A model generated the notes under the pieces. It was not told the origin of the DNA. It did no database searches and was given only the letters and a program-made list of their open reading frames with translations. The translations under genes were made by a program, and so were the position numbers. Shown here piece after piece: positions 25,282 through 34,502 of a stretch of DNA of 46,072 bases; position 1 is the first letter of the stretch, and every line of letters starts with the position of its first letter. This stretch comes from Bacteroidota bacterium (GTDB lineage Bacteria; Bacteroidota; Bacteroidia; Bacteroidales; PUMT01), in NCBI GenBank assembly GCA_003551495.1, contig PUMT01000211.1, forward strand, positions 1 to 46,072, written 5' to 3'.

Positions 25282-26046
25282 ATGGAAAAGATACTTGAAA
25301 TAGATTCAGTTACTGCTGGTTATGGAGACCAGGTTGTGCTGGAAAATGTAAACCTTGCAATTCATGAAAAAGATTTTATAGGTATTATTGGTCCGAACGG
25401 CGGAGGAAAGACTACTCTTTTAAAGGTTATAATGGGAGTAGTAAAACCGTTCAGGGGGAAGATCAGATTCTTTACCAGTGTGGAAGAGAACGAAAGGAGA
25501 ATAACCGGATACCTTCCTCAAATGAACAATCTTGATCGTAATTTCCCCATATCGGTAACAGATGTGGTTTTATCGGGCCTGATGTCAAGGGAAGGTTTTT
25601 TCAGCCTTTATTCAGGGAAGCAAAAGAAGCTTGCTTACAGTATTCTTGAAAAAATGGGCATTTACCACCTGAGGAACAAACCTGTCGGAGAGCTATCCGG
25701 CGGGCAGCTTCAAAGAGTTTACCTCAGCAGGGCATTGATATCATCTCCGCGGCTTTTAATGCTTGACGAACCCAGCACATTTGTGGACACCAGGTTTGAG
25801 ACCGATTTTTATGAAATACTCAGGCAACTGAATAAAGAGATGGCAATAATAATTGTATCACATGATGTGGGTACAATAACATGGTATGTTAAAACAATTG
25901 CCTGTGTAAACCGTTTTCTTCATTACCACAGGTCGAATGTCATCACCCAGGAGCAGCTTGAAGCATATAACTGCCCCATTCAGTTAATTACCCATGGAGA
26001 TATCCCGCACACAGTCCTGAAAAAACACGAAAAAGACCATGATTGA
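25282..26046 (+). CDS. znuC: metal ABC transporter ATP-binding protein (ZnuC-like)
   Basis: ATPase of the uptake system, 254 residues from the chosen ATG at 25282 (MEKILEIDSVTAGYG); a TTG at 25222 would add 20 residues unlike the family. Walker A is GPNGGGKTT, the signature LSGGQLQRVYLSRAL, Walker B LLMLDEPSTFVD, and the switch histidine in VSHDVG. The C-terminal tail CVNRFLHYHRSN is as expected for Mn/Zn ATPases. The permease start overlaps its stop by 8 bp, so expression is coupled. Confidence 0.94.
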   Translation: MEKILEIDSVTAGYGDQVVLENVNLAIHEKDFIGIIGPNGGGKTTLLKVIMGVVKPFRGKIRFFTSVEENERRITGYLPQMNNLDRNFPISVTDVVLSGLMSREGFFSLYSGKQKKLAYSILEKMGIYHLRNKPVGELSGGQLQRVYLSRALISSPRLLMLDEPSTFVDTRFETDFYEILRQLNKEMAIIIVSHDVGTITWYVKTIACVNRFLHYHRSNVITQEQLEAYNCPIQLITHGDIPHTVLKKHEKDHD

Positions 26047-26920
26047 GAGCTTTGCCGAACTGATGCAGTACCGCTTTTTCACAAATGCCCTGCTTGCGGC
26101 AACACTGGCAAGCATTGCCTGCGGAATAATCGGGACATATATTGTTTCAAGGCGGATTGTTTTCATAAGCGGAGGTATAACACACGCTTCTTTCGGGGGG
26201 ATCGGGATTGGTTATTATTACGGGTTCAATCCTATACTGGGAGCAGCTGTGTTTGCGGTAATTTCAGCTCTTGGTATCGAGATGATATCGAAAAAAACGG
26301 GAGTCAGGGAGGATTCACTGATCGGGATTCTATGGTCGCTCGGTATGGCAACAGGAATTATTTTTGTATTTATGTCACCCGGTTATGCACCGGACTTAAT
26401 GGGGTACCTTTTCGGAAGTATATTGACGGTTTCCGGTAATGATGTATTTCAGATGGCAATACTTGCAGTAGTTATTATTTTGTTCTTCATTTTGTTTTAC
26501 AAGCCGATCCTGTTTATTGCATTTGACCAGGAGTATGCCAAAACCCACAACTATCCTGTTCAGCTAATGAACTGCATACTGATAACCCTTGTTGCCCTCA
26601 CCATTGTCATGAGTATCAGGGTAGCAGGTGTAATTCTTGTGCTTTCACTTCTGACCATACCACAAACAACTGCCAACATCCTCACAAGGGATTTCAGGAC
26701 AATGATATTTTGGTCTGTTGTTTTTGCCTTTGCAGGAAGTATTACCGGATTGCTGGTTTCGTTTCAGCTTGATATCCCATCCGGTGCTTCTATAATTTTT
26801 TCATTAATTTTACTTTTCCTTGCAGTCAGAATTTCAGGCTGGACATTATCCAGGGTAAGGCTTATGAAACAAATGAATGGCAAGCTACCCCATCAGCGTT
26901 TGGCTGACAAAAAGAGATGA
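26039..26920 (+). CDS. znuB: metal ABC transporter permease (ZnuB-like, ABC-3 family)
   Basis: Inner-membrane permease of 293 residues with about eight or nine hydrophobic helices. The ABC-3 features are FFTNALLAATLASIACGIIGTYIVSRRIVFISGGITHASFGGIGIG (substrate channel region), GILWSLGMATGIIFV, and SIRVAGVILVLSLLTIPQTTANIL. The ATG at 26039 lies within the end of znuC (ATGATTGA). With ZnuA and ZnuC it forms a complete high-affinity uptake system. 97 bp then lead to lpdA. Confidence 0.95.
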   Translation: MIESFAELMQYRFFTNALLAATLASIACGIIGTYIVSRRIVFISGGITHASFGGIGIGYYYGFNPILGAAVFAVISALGIEMISKKTGVREDSLIGILWSLGMATGIIFVFMSPGYAPDLMGYLFGSILTVSGNDVFQMAILAVVIILFFILFYKPILFIAFDQEYAKTHNYPVQLMNCILITLVALTIVMSIRVAGVILVLSLLTIPQTTANILTRDFRTMIFWSVVFAFAGSITGLLVSFQLDIPSGASIIFSLILLFLAVRISGWTLSRVRLMKQMNGKLPHQRLADKKR

Positions 26921-27017
26921 ACAAACATGGGGTTTACTTACGGCAAAAAGAAATATACTTAATTAACATACTTTAATAAATCATTGAATAATTGTCTAAT
27001 TAATCTTATTTGTACGT

Positions 27018-28409
27018 ATGAATTACGACCTTATAATAATTGGAAGCGGTCCCGGAGGCTATGTAGCTGCCATAAGGGCAAGCCAGCTCGGTCTGAAAGT
27101 CGGCGTTGTTGAAAAAGCCGAACCTGGTGGTGTATGCCTTAACTGGGGTTGTATCCCAACCAAATCGTTACTGAAAAGTGCACAGGTTTATAAATATCTT
27201 CAGAATTCAGAAGATTATGGAATAACTGTGGAAGGTGAAATCAAACCCGATTTTGAAAAGATAATAAAAAGAAGCCGAAATGTTGCCGAAACCATGAGCA
27301 AAGGCATACAATACCTTTTCAAAAAGAACAAAATTGAACAGGTAAAAGGATTCGGGAAACTCACTGACAGGAACAAAGTGGAGGTAACAGGTGAAAATGG
27401 GGAAAAAAAAGAACTTTCCGCAAAACATATAATTCTTGCAACAGGCGCAAGATCACGTGAACTGCCCGGTCTTGAGCAGGACGGTGAAAAAATAATCGGT
27501 TACCGTGAAGCGATGACACTTCCATCACAACCCGGTTCAATGCTCGTAATAGGATCGGGTGCAATTGGTAGTGAATTTGCCTTCTTTTATGCATCACTTG
27601 GAACAGAAGTAACTCTTGTTGAAGTTTTGCCTAAAATATTGCCACTTGAGGATGAAGATGTTTCATCCCAGCTTGGAAGGTCATTTAAAAAAATGGGGAT
27701 AAAGGTAATGGCCGGTGCAACGGTTGAATCGGTTGACAAAAACGGTGACCTCTGCAAGGTGAAAGTAAAAACAAAAAAAGGTGAAGAAACAATCGAGGTA
27801 GAGAAAGTCCTTTCAGCAGCCGGGGTAACTCCCAATATTGAAGGTATTGGAATTGAAGAAAACGGGGTGAAGCTGAAAAACGGCAAGGTGGAAGTTGATC
27901 AGTACTACCGCACCAACATAGAAGGGGTTTATGCAATTGGCGACATTGTTCACGGACCGGCACTTGCCCATGTTTCTTCAGCTGAAGCTATTATCTGCGT
28001 TGAAAAGATTGCAGGACTGGATCCCAAACCACTTCGTTACGACAACATCCCTGCATGTACCTATACAAGTCCGGAAGTAGCCTCAGTAGGCATGACCGAA
28101 AAGGAAGCCAGGGATGAAGGAAGGGAAATAAAGGTAGGGAAGTTTCCTTTCACTGCATCAGGCAAAGCAAGTGCATCAGGCGAAAGGGAAGGATTTGTAA
28201 AGCTGGTCTTCGATGCAAAATACGGAGAACTTCTTGGAGCTCACATGATTGGAGCCAATGTAACCGAAATGATCTCTGAAACGGTTGTTGCCCGCAATCT
28301 TGAAACAACGGGGCACGAGCTGATCAAGTCAGTCCACCCCCACCCTACAATGTCAGAAGCAATAATGGAGGCTGCAGCAGACGCTTTTGATGAAGCAATC
28401 CATATTTAA
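27018..28409 (+). CDS. lpdA: dihydrolipoyl dehydrogenase
   Basis: FAD flavoprotein of 463 residues that reoxidises dihydrolipoamide in 2-oxoacid dehydrogenase complexes or as the L protein of glycine cleavage. IIGSGPGGYVAAIRA binds FAD, GGVCLNWGCIPTKS holds the redox disulfide, VIGSGAIGSEFA binds NAD, AIGDI is the second FAD motif, and HPHPTMSE carries the catalytic histidine. Its dehydrogenase partners are not adjacent. GcvP in this window makes a glycine-cleavage role plausible. The downstream 200 bp contain a structured element and a terminator. Confidence 0.97.
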   Translation: MNYDLIIIGSGPGGYVAAIRASQLGLKVGVVEKAEPGGVCLNWGCIPTKSLLKSAQVYKYLQNSEDYGITVEGEIKPDFEKIIKRSRNVAETMSKGIQYLFKKNKIEQVKGFGKLTDRNKVEVTGENGEKKELSAKHIILATGARSRELPGLEQDGEKIIGYREAMTLPSQPGSMLVIGSGAIGSEFAFFYASLGTEVTLVEVLPKILPLEDEDVSSQLGRSFKKMGIKVMAGATVESVDKNGDLCKVKVKTKKGEETIEVEKVLSAAGVTPNIEGIGIEENGVKLKNGKVEVDQYYRTNIEGVYAIGDIVHGPALAHVSSAEAIICVEKIAGLDPKPLRYDNIPACTYTSPEVASVGMTEKEARDEGREIKVGKFPFTASGKASASGEREGFVKLVFDAKYGELLGAHMIGANVTEMISETVVARNLETTGHELIKSVHPHPTMSEAIMEAAADAFDEAIHI

Positions 28410-28427
28410 CAAACCGGAATGCTGAAG

Positions 28428-28553
28428 CCTGACCGGTAACCAGTCAGGAGAAACAGGATCAACTCCCGTTTCAACCTGCCACTCCGGCATACGTGCCGTT
28501 AGGTTAACAGCGGCCCCTAAACAACAGGTTGTACGGGCAGGCGCGGCACTAAC
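28428..28553. other. structured, gene-free region between lpdA and the MG/plug gene
   Basis: It contains several possible helices: CCTGAC (28428-28433) with GTCAGG (28443-28448); GGCA-TACG-TGCC (28486-28497); and CAACCTG (28472-28478) with CAGGTTG (28525-28531). It is visibly richer in G and C than other intergenic stretches here. GTGCC/GGCAC and CGTTAG/CTAACG offer competing pairings. I do not recognise an RNA family. It could be a small RNA, a 3' UTR element or a decaying repeat. Confidence 0.35.
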
Positions 28554-28554
28554 G

Positions 28555-28594
28555 AAAAAAGCAGGACAACCTCAACGGGCATCCTGCTTTTTTT
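28555..28594. terminator. bidirectional terminator between lpdA and the MG/plug gene
   Basis: AAAAAAGCAGGA (28555-28566) pairs with TCCTGCTTTTTT (28582-28593), a perfect 12-bp arm with A- and T-runs on either side. It can terminate transcription from both convergent genes. Confidence 0.85.
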
Positions 28595-28610
28595 GTGTTC
28601 TTATTAATTG

Positions 28611-30983
28611 TCACCGTTCAATGTAAAACACCTTCGATCCGATCTTGCCGTTTTCCCCCACACCTTCAACTCTAACACGGAACAGGTCGAACTTCCCGGG
28701 AGTCCTGAATGAAAGCTGCGCCCTGCCGCTCCTGCCGACTTCCAGGTCAGGTTTCCACAGAAGTGTCTTTTCGGTCAATGGAGCCGGCATATCAATTGTC
28801 GTAAGATCAACAGTAGTCTCAAAATCCTTTGGAGTGTAAAAACCTGCAATCTGGTATTCATAAAATTCCCTGCCGTACATGCCACCTCTTTTTGTATAGC
28901 CAAGTATAGCTCCTCCACCCCCTCTGGATCCGAAAATGGCTGTGCTGGCACCTTTGAACACCTCTATCCTGTAAACATCCCGTGGACTGGTATTCAGAAA
29001 TGCACTTCTTCCCACTTCAGTTCCGTCAAGGAAAAATATGGGTTCTGGAGGGGGGCCCATCAGTGTACTGGCATCCCGGAAGACAAGCCGGCCCGAACGA
29101 ACTGAAAGTCCTGTAACCCTCGCTGTTAAAAGATCGAGCATACTTCTGAAATCCTCAGATTTTTCGCCCACGTAGATGGTCTGATCAGGTGTTCCGTAAG
29201 TCGGTGCAGCCTCTTTAAAGTCGGGAGCTACCCTGTAAGGGTCAGGCTCACGGCGTACCAGTTTCAAAGTCCAGTCAGGACCTGTGCCTGTGGCATCTTG
29301 TTGTCTTGTATAAAGGTTCTTGAAATAATTCACAGTTTCATCTTCTGGAACATCAAGATTAAGTCTGGGGTTTATCCTGTTCTGAAGGGTGGGTGTTGTC
29401 AGCTCAATTGTCACATAATCAGGATACACAAGGTTTTCAAAAGAAAACCTCCCTTCTTCATCAGTATTAACTGAATATGTGTCGTTGAATCCGCTAAGTA
29501 CCCTTAATCGTATAGACTGATCTTTAACCGGCTGATCGTTGATTGGGTTTATCAGCGTCCCTGAAATATTTATGCCGTAACGGTCTGCATACTCAATCTG
29601 CGGGGCATCCCCGGATATTGCCTGTGCAACAGAAAAACGCTCCCAGCTTTTTGTCATCATAAGCGCATCAAGGGCTTTGTAAGTCAAATCTTTATCATCA
29701 TAAAAATAGTGAGCAGGGTTTTCAACGAAACCAGGGAATTCAGAGCTCAGTAAAAAATATGAAAAAGCATTTTCATAAGGCAATTTCTTATCATTTGAAA
29801 CCCCTGTTACAGTTACAGAAAAGTTGCCACCTACTGGATTATTTTCGGAATCCCTGAAAAGTAGCTCAATATTTTTGGAGTCTTCAGAACTCTTTAACAC
29901 TTCCAGATCGGTATCAAGTTTAACCTCTTTCAGGTTTTTTATAAAGAACAGGCGCTCTGAAACTACTTCCCCGTTTTTTTCAGCAATTGCGAAATGGGCT
30001 ACACCTGGAGAAAGATCAACTTTATCTATTATTTTGACAAACCTTTCATCTTCAAAATTTATTTCATCAATAAAGGCGAGGTCTCCCCGTATATGGCCAA
30101 AAAGATATAAATCTGAAGGTATATCCCTGTATCCGTTTACAACTTTGATCCGAACCCCTTCATCTGCCCGTTCTACCATAAATCCTATTCCTTCTTCCTT
30201 TACACCCGGCAGATCGTATGAACGGGGAAAAAGAGTCCCTTCAAAATCAAACCTTGCTGAATAATTTTCGCCGTATTCAGGGGTAAATTCAAATATGCCG
30301 GTACCCGGGAAAATAGTCTTCAGGTCAGCAATTTTATTGCCGCTGCCATCCAGTAGTTTTCCTCCTTCAAATTCAACTCCCTGACCAAGTTCATTTGTTG
30401 CCCTGAAAGCAACTCTTGTGGGTATCCCTGATACAAGCGAACCATACTCCGGGTAAAAGGAAATATCATAATTTTCAGACATCCTGTTCAGTCTCCGGTT
30501 GAACCTCCGGTTGTAGATAAGTTCATTCAATGCAATGTAATTTGCATAATCGGGATTACTGATATAGATGTTTTTGTGGAAGAAAAATTCTGGCGCTTTG
30601 TTTTGCATGGGCTTTGAATAAGCCCTGACCAGGTAATTCCCGTCAGGTATTGAATCTCCCAGCTCGAAATCACCCCAGGCAAAACCTTCCCTTGCTCGGA
30701 GAAATCTTTTTTTGATAAGGTTGCCGCGGTTGCTTATCAACTCGACATAAAGGTTCACACTGTCAGAAACAAGCTCATGCGTTCTGGCGTCAAGAAGATA
30801 TGCCTTGTACCACATCTTCTCGCCGGCCACATAATGATCCTTGTCAAGATGCAGAAAAACTTTCTGAGAGGGAATCTCTGCGGTAAAATACTTAATATTT
30901 TCCGCAATTTGCTGAACACTACCCTGTCCCCTTGCTACACCAAGGGCAGAAATTAAAAATAACAGGCTTAATAAATACTTCAT
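28611..30983 (-). CDS. MG-domain / TonB-plug-domain exported protein without a barrel
   Basis: A 790-residue exported protein. The signal peptide MKYLLSLLFLISALGVARGQ decides the start at 30983; the upstream ATG (31034) only adds a basic extension. Early residues (QKVFLHLDKDHYVAGEKMWYKAYLLDA) are an alpha-2-macroglobulin MG2-like opening. A carboxypeptidase-regulatory-like beta domain follows (about residues 467-560). Residues about 600-703 form a TonB receptor plug-like domain (VARVTGLSVR-type, PIFFLDGTEVGRSAFLNTSPRDVYRIEVFKGASTAIFG). No 22-strand barrel follows, and the C-terminus is beta-rich. This layout is common and of unknown function in Bacteroidota; a role at the outer membrane is inferred. 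Confidence 0.75.
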   Translation of the reverse strand: MKYLLSLLFLISALGVARGQGSVQQIAENIKYFTAEIPSQKVFLHLDKDHYVAGEKMWYKAYLLDARTHELVSDSVNLYVELISNRGNLIKKRFLRAREGFAWGDFELGDSIPDGNYLVRAYSKPMQNKAPEFFFHKNIYISNPDYANYIALNELIYNRRFNRRLNRMSENYDISFYPEYGSLVSGIPTRVAFRATNELGQGVEFEGGKLLDGSGNKIADLKTIFPGTGIFEFTPEYGENYSARFDFEGTLFPRSYDLPGVKEEGIGFMVERADEGVRIKVVNGYRDIPSDLYLFGHIRGDLAFIDEINFEDERFVKIIDKVDLSPGVAHFAIAEKNGEVVSERLFFIKNLKEVKLDTDLEVLKSSEDSKNIELLFRDSENNPVGGNFSVTVTGVSNDKKLPYENAFSYFLLSSEFPGFVENPAHYFYDDKDLTYKALDALMMTKSWERFSVAQAISGDAPQIEYADRYGINISGTLINPINDQPVKDQSIRLRVLSGFNDTYSVNTDEEGRFSFENLVYPDYVTIELTTPTLQNRINPRLNLDVPEDETVNYFKNLYTRQQDATGTGPDWTLKLVRREPDPYRVAPDFKEAAPTYGTPDQTIYVGEKSEDFRSMLDLLTARVTGLSVRSGRLVFRDASTLMGPPPEPIFFLDGTEVGRSAFLNTSPRDVYRIEVFKGASTAIFGSRGGGGAILGYTKRGGMYGREFYEYQIAGFYTPKDFETTVDLTTIDMPAPLTEKTLLWKPDLEVGRSGRAQLSFRTPGKFDLFRVRVEGVGENGKIGSKVFYIER

Positions 30984-31466
30984 CCTGGTAATATATTTTT
31001 TGTACAACTTCTTTTTAATTACTTCTCTATACATATATTAAACTAATTATGCAATGTATTTGTTTTATCATGAAGCCAAAAATTGACAGCTATTGTCTGT
31101 CCCAAAATAAAAAATAAACAACATATTAACACATAATCAACATGCAATGCAACTTTGAACAGGTTTTTTGCATCTTATTTATATAAAAATATTTTTAATT
31201 TGAAATATTTTATACAAAGCAGCCTGGTTCATTAGTATATGGAACCAAAATACAGGATTAAAACTGTAATTAAAAATTTTTCAATAAGATTGGTTTACAT
31301 TTTACCCTGTCAGCATGCATTTGTTTTGTGTTTTTGGCTTCGCAAGCATTTCATGAGCAGGGTTGTTTTATAAAAAAACCAAAGTTCTTTCAAATATAAT
31401 TTGACATATGGTTTGTTCGTTTATAAAATAATTTTATTAATTTAGCATTAATAAAATCTGAATGTT
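30984..31466. other. AT-rich 483-bp divergent intergenic region
   Basis: It holds no supported gene. It is strongly AT-rich with only small palindromes, for example GACAG/CTGTC at 31085-31101 and GCTT-CGC-AAGC near 31338. The divergent MG/plug gene and ECF sigma gene start at its two ends, so both promoters should be here. Two n3 variants of the -7 element (TATAATTTG and TATGGTTTG near 31396-31416) precede the sigma gene, but I find no exact TAnnTTTG. Confidence 0.5.
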
Positions 31467-32033
31467 TTGACGAGCAAACTCAAGAGTATCATTCAAGGCT
31501 GTGTACGCGGCAGGAAAGATGCACAGGAACAGCTCTACAGGCAGTATTCAGGGCAGTTTTTCGCCATTTGCCTGAGGTATGCTGATAATTACGAAGAAGC
31601 CCAGGATTATCTGCAGGAAGCATTTATCAATATTTACAGCAGAATAATTCAATACGGTTGGAAGGGCTCCTTTGAAGGCTGGATGAAAAAGATAGTAATA
31701 AATTCTGTTCTCCAGGGCATACGAAAAAAAAGGTTCATGATACCACTGGTTCATGATTTTCCTGACAATCACGACCTGTTCCTGCCCAATGCACCAACTG
31801 ACCTCTCGGAATCGGATCTTCTCGGGATGATACATGAATTGCCACGCAATTACAGGATAGTTTTCAACCTGTATGCCATTGAAGGATACAAACACAATGA
31901 AATAGCCCAAATGCTGAACATTAGCGAAAACACTTCAAAGTCGCACCTGTTCAGGGCAAGAACAAGATTACAGGAGAAAGTGAACAATTTTTATTCAAAA
32001 GCAAAAAGAAGATACAGAAGCAGTGTCTTATAG
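31467..32033 (+). CDS. ECF-type RNA polymerase sigma factor
   Basis: Sigma-70 family extracytoplasmic-function factor of 188 residues. Region 2 runs from GCVRGRKDAQEQLYRQYSGQFFAICLRYADNYEEAQDYLQEAFINIYSRI; region 4 is ELPRNYRIVFNLYAIEGYKHNEIAQMLNISENTSKSHLFRARTRLQEKV, a clear helix-turn-helix. The start must be TTG (31467) or CTG (31458): a stop at 31452 lies upstream and no suitable ATG exists. The next gene overlaps the last 11 bp and encodes its probable membrane-anchored partner. It would direct RNA polymerase to envelope-responsive promoters. The regulon is unknown. Confidence 0.9.
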   Translation: MTSKLKSIIQGCVRGRKDAQEQLYRQYSGQFFAICLRYADNYEEAQDYLQEAFINIYSRIIQYGWKGSFEGWMKKIVINSVLQGIRKKRFMIPLVHDFPDNHDLFLPNAPTDLSESDLLGMIHELPRNYRIVFNLYAIEGYKHNEIAQMLNISENTSKSHLFRARTRLQEKVNNFYSKAKRRYRSSVL

Positions 32034-33363
32034 AAGTCAAAATATCGACAATTTTTTCAGGAATGGCCTGGAACATTTCCATGAATCACCTCCCGGCGAG
32101 GTGTGGGAAGCTATTGTGCATGCCATCAGATCTGAAAAGAGAAGGAAGCGTTTTCTTTCGTTCCTGAGGGTTGCGGCTTCAACCGCTGCAGTAATTGCCG
32201 TGGGCGGCGCAATGTTGTTCGGTATTCGCTTTATCTCTCCTGTTTCGGACAATCCGGTTACTTTCTCCCAGGAAGATATGCCGGATATGGTTCAGTATGA
32301 AAATATTTCGCCTGTATTTGCAAGCTTAACTGAAGATGAAAAAGAGAAAAGCGACAGTGATTTCAGTCCGGCCCAATCAGCAAGTGAAGAAAAACCGGAG
32401 TCTGAAAAACCGGTTATGAGGGAAAGCATCAATCTTGAGCAAATTGCAAAAAAACAGGCATATCTTTACGGTGACCACCGTAAAGAGCCTTCCGGGATCA
32501 AAAGGAGGGAAACAGCTCTACCTGTCATCAATGCCAATAATATTGCTCAGGAAACAGCTGAAACAAGGAACAGGAGATCCGTATCATCATCAGGCCGCAT
32601 ATATTTGGGAGTACAAATTACATCTTCCTATTCTTACCGGACTTTAAGGGCAGGTGCACCTGGTGACACCCCAAAGTCTTATTTCAACGGATTTGAAAGC
32701 GGACTGGGCTCAATATCTCCCGGTATAACACTTTCTTATCTTGTTACACCAAACTTTGAAATTCAGGTTGGGGGACACTTGTCACAAATGGGGCAAACTA
32801 TTAACTATTCAAACAAAGACAAGATTATTTCAGTCCGCGATAAGGCCACCAATACCCTGACCATCCAGAGCTCTACCGGATCTATAGCCAAAATTCATCC
32901 TACTGTCTTCTTCATGGGAAATACTTCGGCTACCGGACAGCCTGTTGAATCAGGAAATACTTTTCAGAAGGTTTCCGCATCAAGCTTTCATCCAATTCAG
33001 GGCAATATTGAGCAAAGGTTCTCATACCTGCAGATACCTCTGAATGCAAGGCTTTACCTTATAAACAATGAAAACAGCAGGTTTTTCATATCAGGGGGTG
33101 TGAGCGCAAATATTTTGATAGGCAATCACGTAGTTCTTCAGCGTGTTAACGAACAGATTCCCATCGGCAAGACAGAAAGTATAACAGATCTTAATTTTGG
33201 CGGGCGCATAAGCGGTGGTGTTGAGCAGTCTATAACAAATGATGTTTATATTTCACTGGAGCCGGTCTTTAATTTCTTTGTCACACCGCTCAATCCTGAC
33301 CATAATGTGAACTCATTCCCCTATTCTTTCGGCCTTTCCACTATGATACGCTACAGATTTTAG
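32023..33363 (+). CDS. putative membrane-anchored anti-sigma with C-terminal outer-membrane beta-barrel
   Basis: A 446-residue protein with three parts. Residues 1-45 are cytoplasmic, with the Bacteroidota motif FFRNGLEHFHESPPGEVWEAIVHAI. Residues about 47-69 are a single hydrophobic helix. A polar linker (about 70-190) leads to a beta-rich domain of about 250 residues, ending MIRYRF with a terminal phenylalanine, like an outer-membrane beta-signal. Initiation is at GTG 32023, overlapping the sigma gene by 11 bp, which links the two products. The inferred role is a sigma regulator reaching from cytoplasm toward the outer membrane. The protein may alternatively be an ordinary anti-sigma with a periplasmic beta domain. 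Confidence 0.7.
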   Translation: MSYRSQNIDNFFRNGLEHFHESPPGEVWEAIVHAIRSEKRRKRFLSFLRVAASTAAVIAVGGAMLFGIRFISPVSDNPVTFSQEDMPDMVQYENISPVFASLTEDEKEKSDSDFSPAQSASEEKPESEKPVMRESINLEQIAKKQAYLYGDHRKEPSGIKRRETALPVINANNIAQETAETRNRRSVSSSGRIYLGVQITSSYSYRTLRAGAPGDTPKSYFNGFESGLGSISPGITLSYLVTPNFEIQVGGHLSQMGQTINYSNKDKIISVRDKATNTLTIQSSTGSIAKIHPTVFFMGNTSATGQPVESGNTFQKVSASSFHPIQGNIEQRFSYLQIPLNARLYLINNENSRFFISGGVSANILIGNHVVLQRVNEQIPIGKTESITDLNFGGRISGGVEQSITNDVYISLEPVFNFFVTPLNPDHNVNSFPYSFGLSTMIRYRF

Positions 33364-33545
33364 TAATCCTTTGCAACTCTTCCTTTTTTAATCAATCTGT
33401 TTGTTTGCAGGTAATTTACGGTAAAATATTTATTTTTGTGTTGTCTTCCAGGACGAACATCTGCAAATTCGCCCTTAACTTAAATAAGGCGCTAGAAATA
33501 CCCCAGTAAGATAATAAGTTAACTAATTTTATATAAATATTTTTT

Positions 33546-34502
33546 ATGCGAATATTATCTTTTCTTGACCGGTTCTCTTTTTTTATATTTTTCACTCTCC
33601 TGCTTGCATCTTTTGTTTTACTGTTCAGTTTTTTCAAGCCGGATGAAGAAAGTTCATACATTCAGGATTTCAAAAGCAACTATGCAATATTTGCACTCGA
33701 CATACCTGATGAAGTTGAATTTGCAGGTGAAAGAATTCCGCTTGAATATTTCGATGTTTATGAAAGTTTTGACAGGGAGCTTATGGTCAACACCTACTGG
33801 CACAGCCAGACTCTCCTTTTCATAAAAAGGGCAAACAGGTATTTCCCGGTAATAGAACCGATTCTTGAAAAACACGGTGTGCCTGATGACTTCAAGTATC
33901 TTGCACTGGCTGAAAGCGGACTGACAAATGCAATTTCACCTGCAAGGGCTGTGGGATACTGGCAGTTTTTAAGGGAAACAGCCAGGGAATACGGACTAAC
34001 TGTTACCGACGAAGTTGATGAGCGTTACCACCTGGAAAAATCGACTGAAGCTGCCTGCAAATTCCTTAAGGAGTCATATGAAAAATACGGAAGCTGGACA
34101 ATGGCCGCAGCTTCCTATAATGCAGGCAGAAGAGGGATGGACAACCAGATAAGGATACAGGAAGAGGAAAACTACTATGATCTATTGCTTAATGAAGAAA
34201 CAGCAAGGTATATATTCAGGATAGCAGCCATTAAAACCATAATGGAAAACCCCGGCAAATACGGTTTCAGGTATCGTAAATCGGATCTTTATCAACCTGT
34301 TGAATATTATGAAGTAGAGATTGGTAACACAATAGATAATTTTGCAGATTTTGCGAAAGAGCACGGCACAAATTACAAAATGCTTAAGTTCCTGAACCCA
34401 TGGTTGAGAAAGCCTTACCTGAATGTACGAAACAGAACCTATGTGATAAAAATACCTGCCGAAGAATCAAGGTTAAGGGTTCCGCAAAACAATTCGCGGT
34501 AA
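33546..34502 (+). CDS. membrane-anchored lytic transglycosylase with LysM-like tail
   Basis: Periplasmic murein hydrolase of 318 residues. An N-terminal hydrophobic helix (about residues 11-30) anchors it. An MltD/SLT-type lysozyme-like domain covers about residues 80-230, with catalytic Glu 123 in LALAESGL, then AVGYWQFLRETAREYGL and AAASYNAG. A LysM-like repeat at about residues 255-312 ends TYVIKIP and may bind peptidoglycan. It would cleave glycan strands with 1,6-anhydro-MurNAc formation. ATG 33546 fits a membrane-anchored start. A perfect TAnnTTTG (TATTTTTG, 33431-33438) lies upstream, but its -33 spacing is poor. Confidence 0.9.
   Translation: MRILSFLDRFSFFIFFTLLLASFVLLFSFFKPDEESSYIQDFKSNYAIFALDIPDEVEFAGERIPLEYFDVYESFDRELMVNTYWHSQTLLFIKRANRYFPVIEPILEKHGVPDDFKYLALAESGLTNAISPARAVGYWQFLRETAREYGLTVTDEVDERYHLEKSTEAACKFLKESYEKYGSWTMAAASYNAGRRGMDNQIRIQEEENYYDLLLNEETARYIFRIAAIKTIMENPGKYGFRYRKSDLYQPVEYYEVEIGNTIDNFADFAKEHGTNYKMLKFLNPWLRKPYLNVRNRTYVIKIPAEESRLRVPQNNSR

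Noticed and set aside
33404-33438. Promoter for the lytic transglycosylase (TTTG ... TATTTTTG)
   Set aside because: The -7 element is perfect but the spacer of 23 bp is too long to list with confidence.
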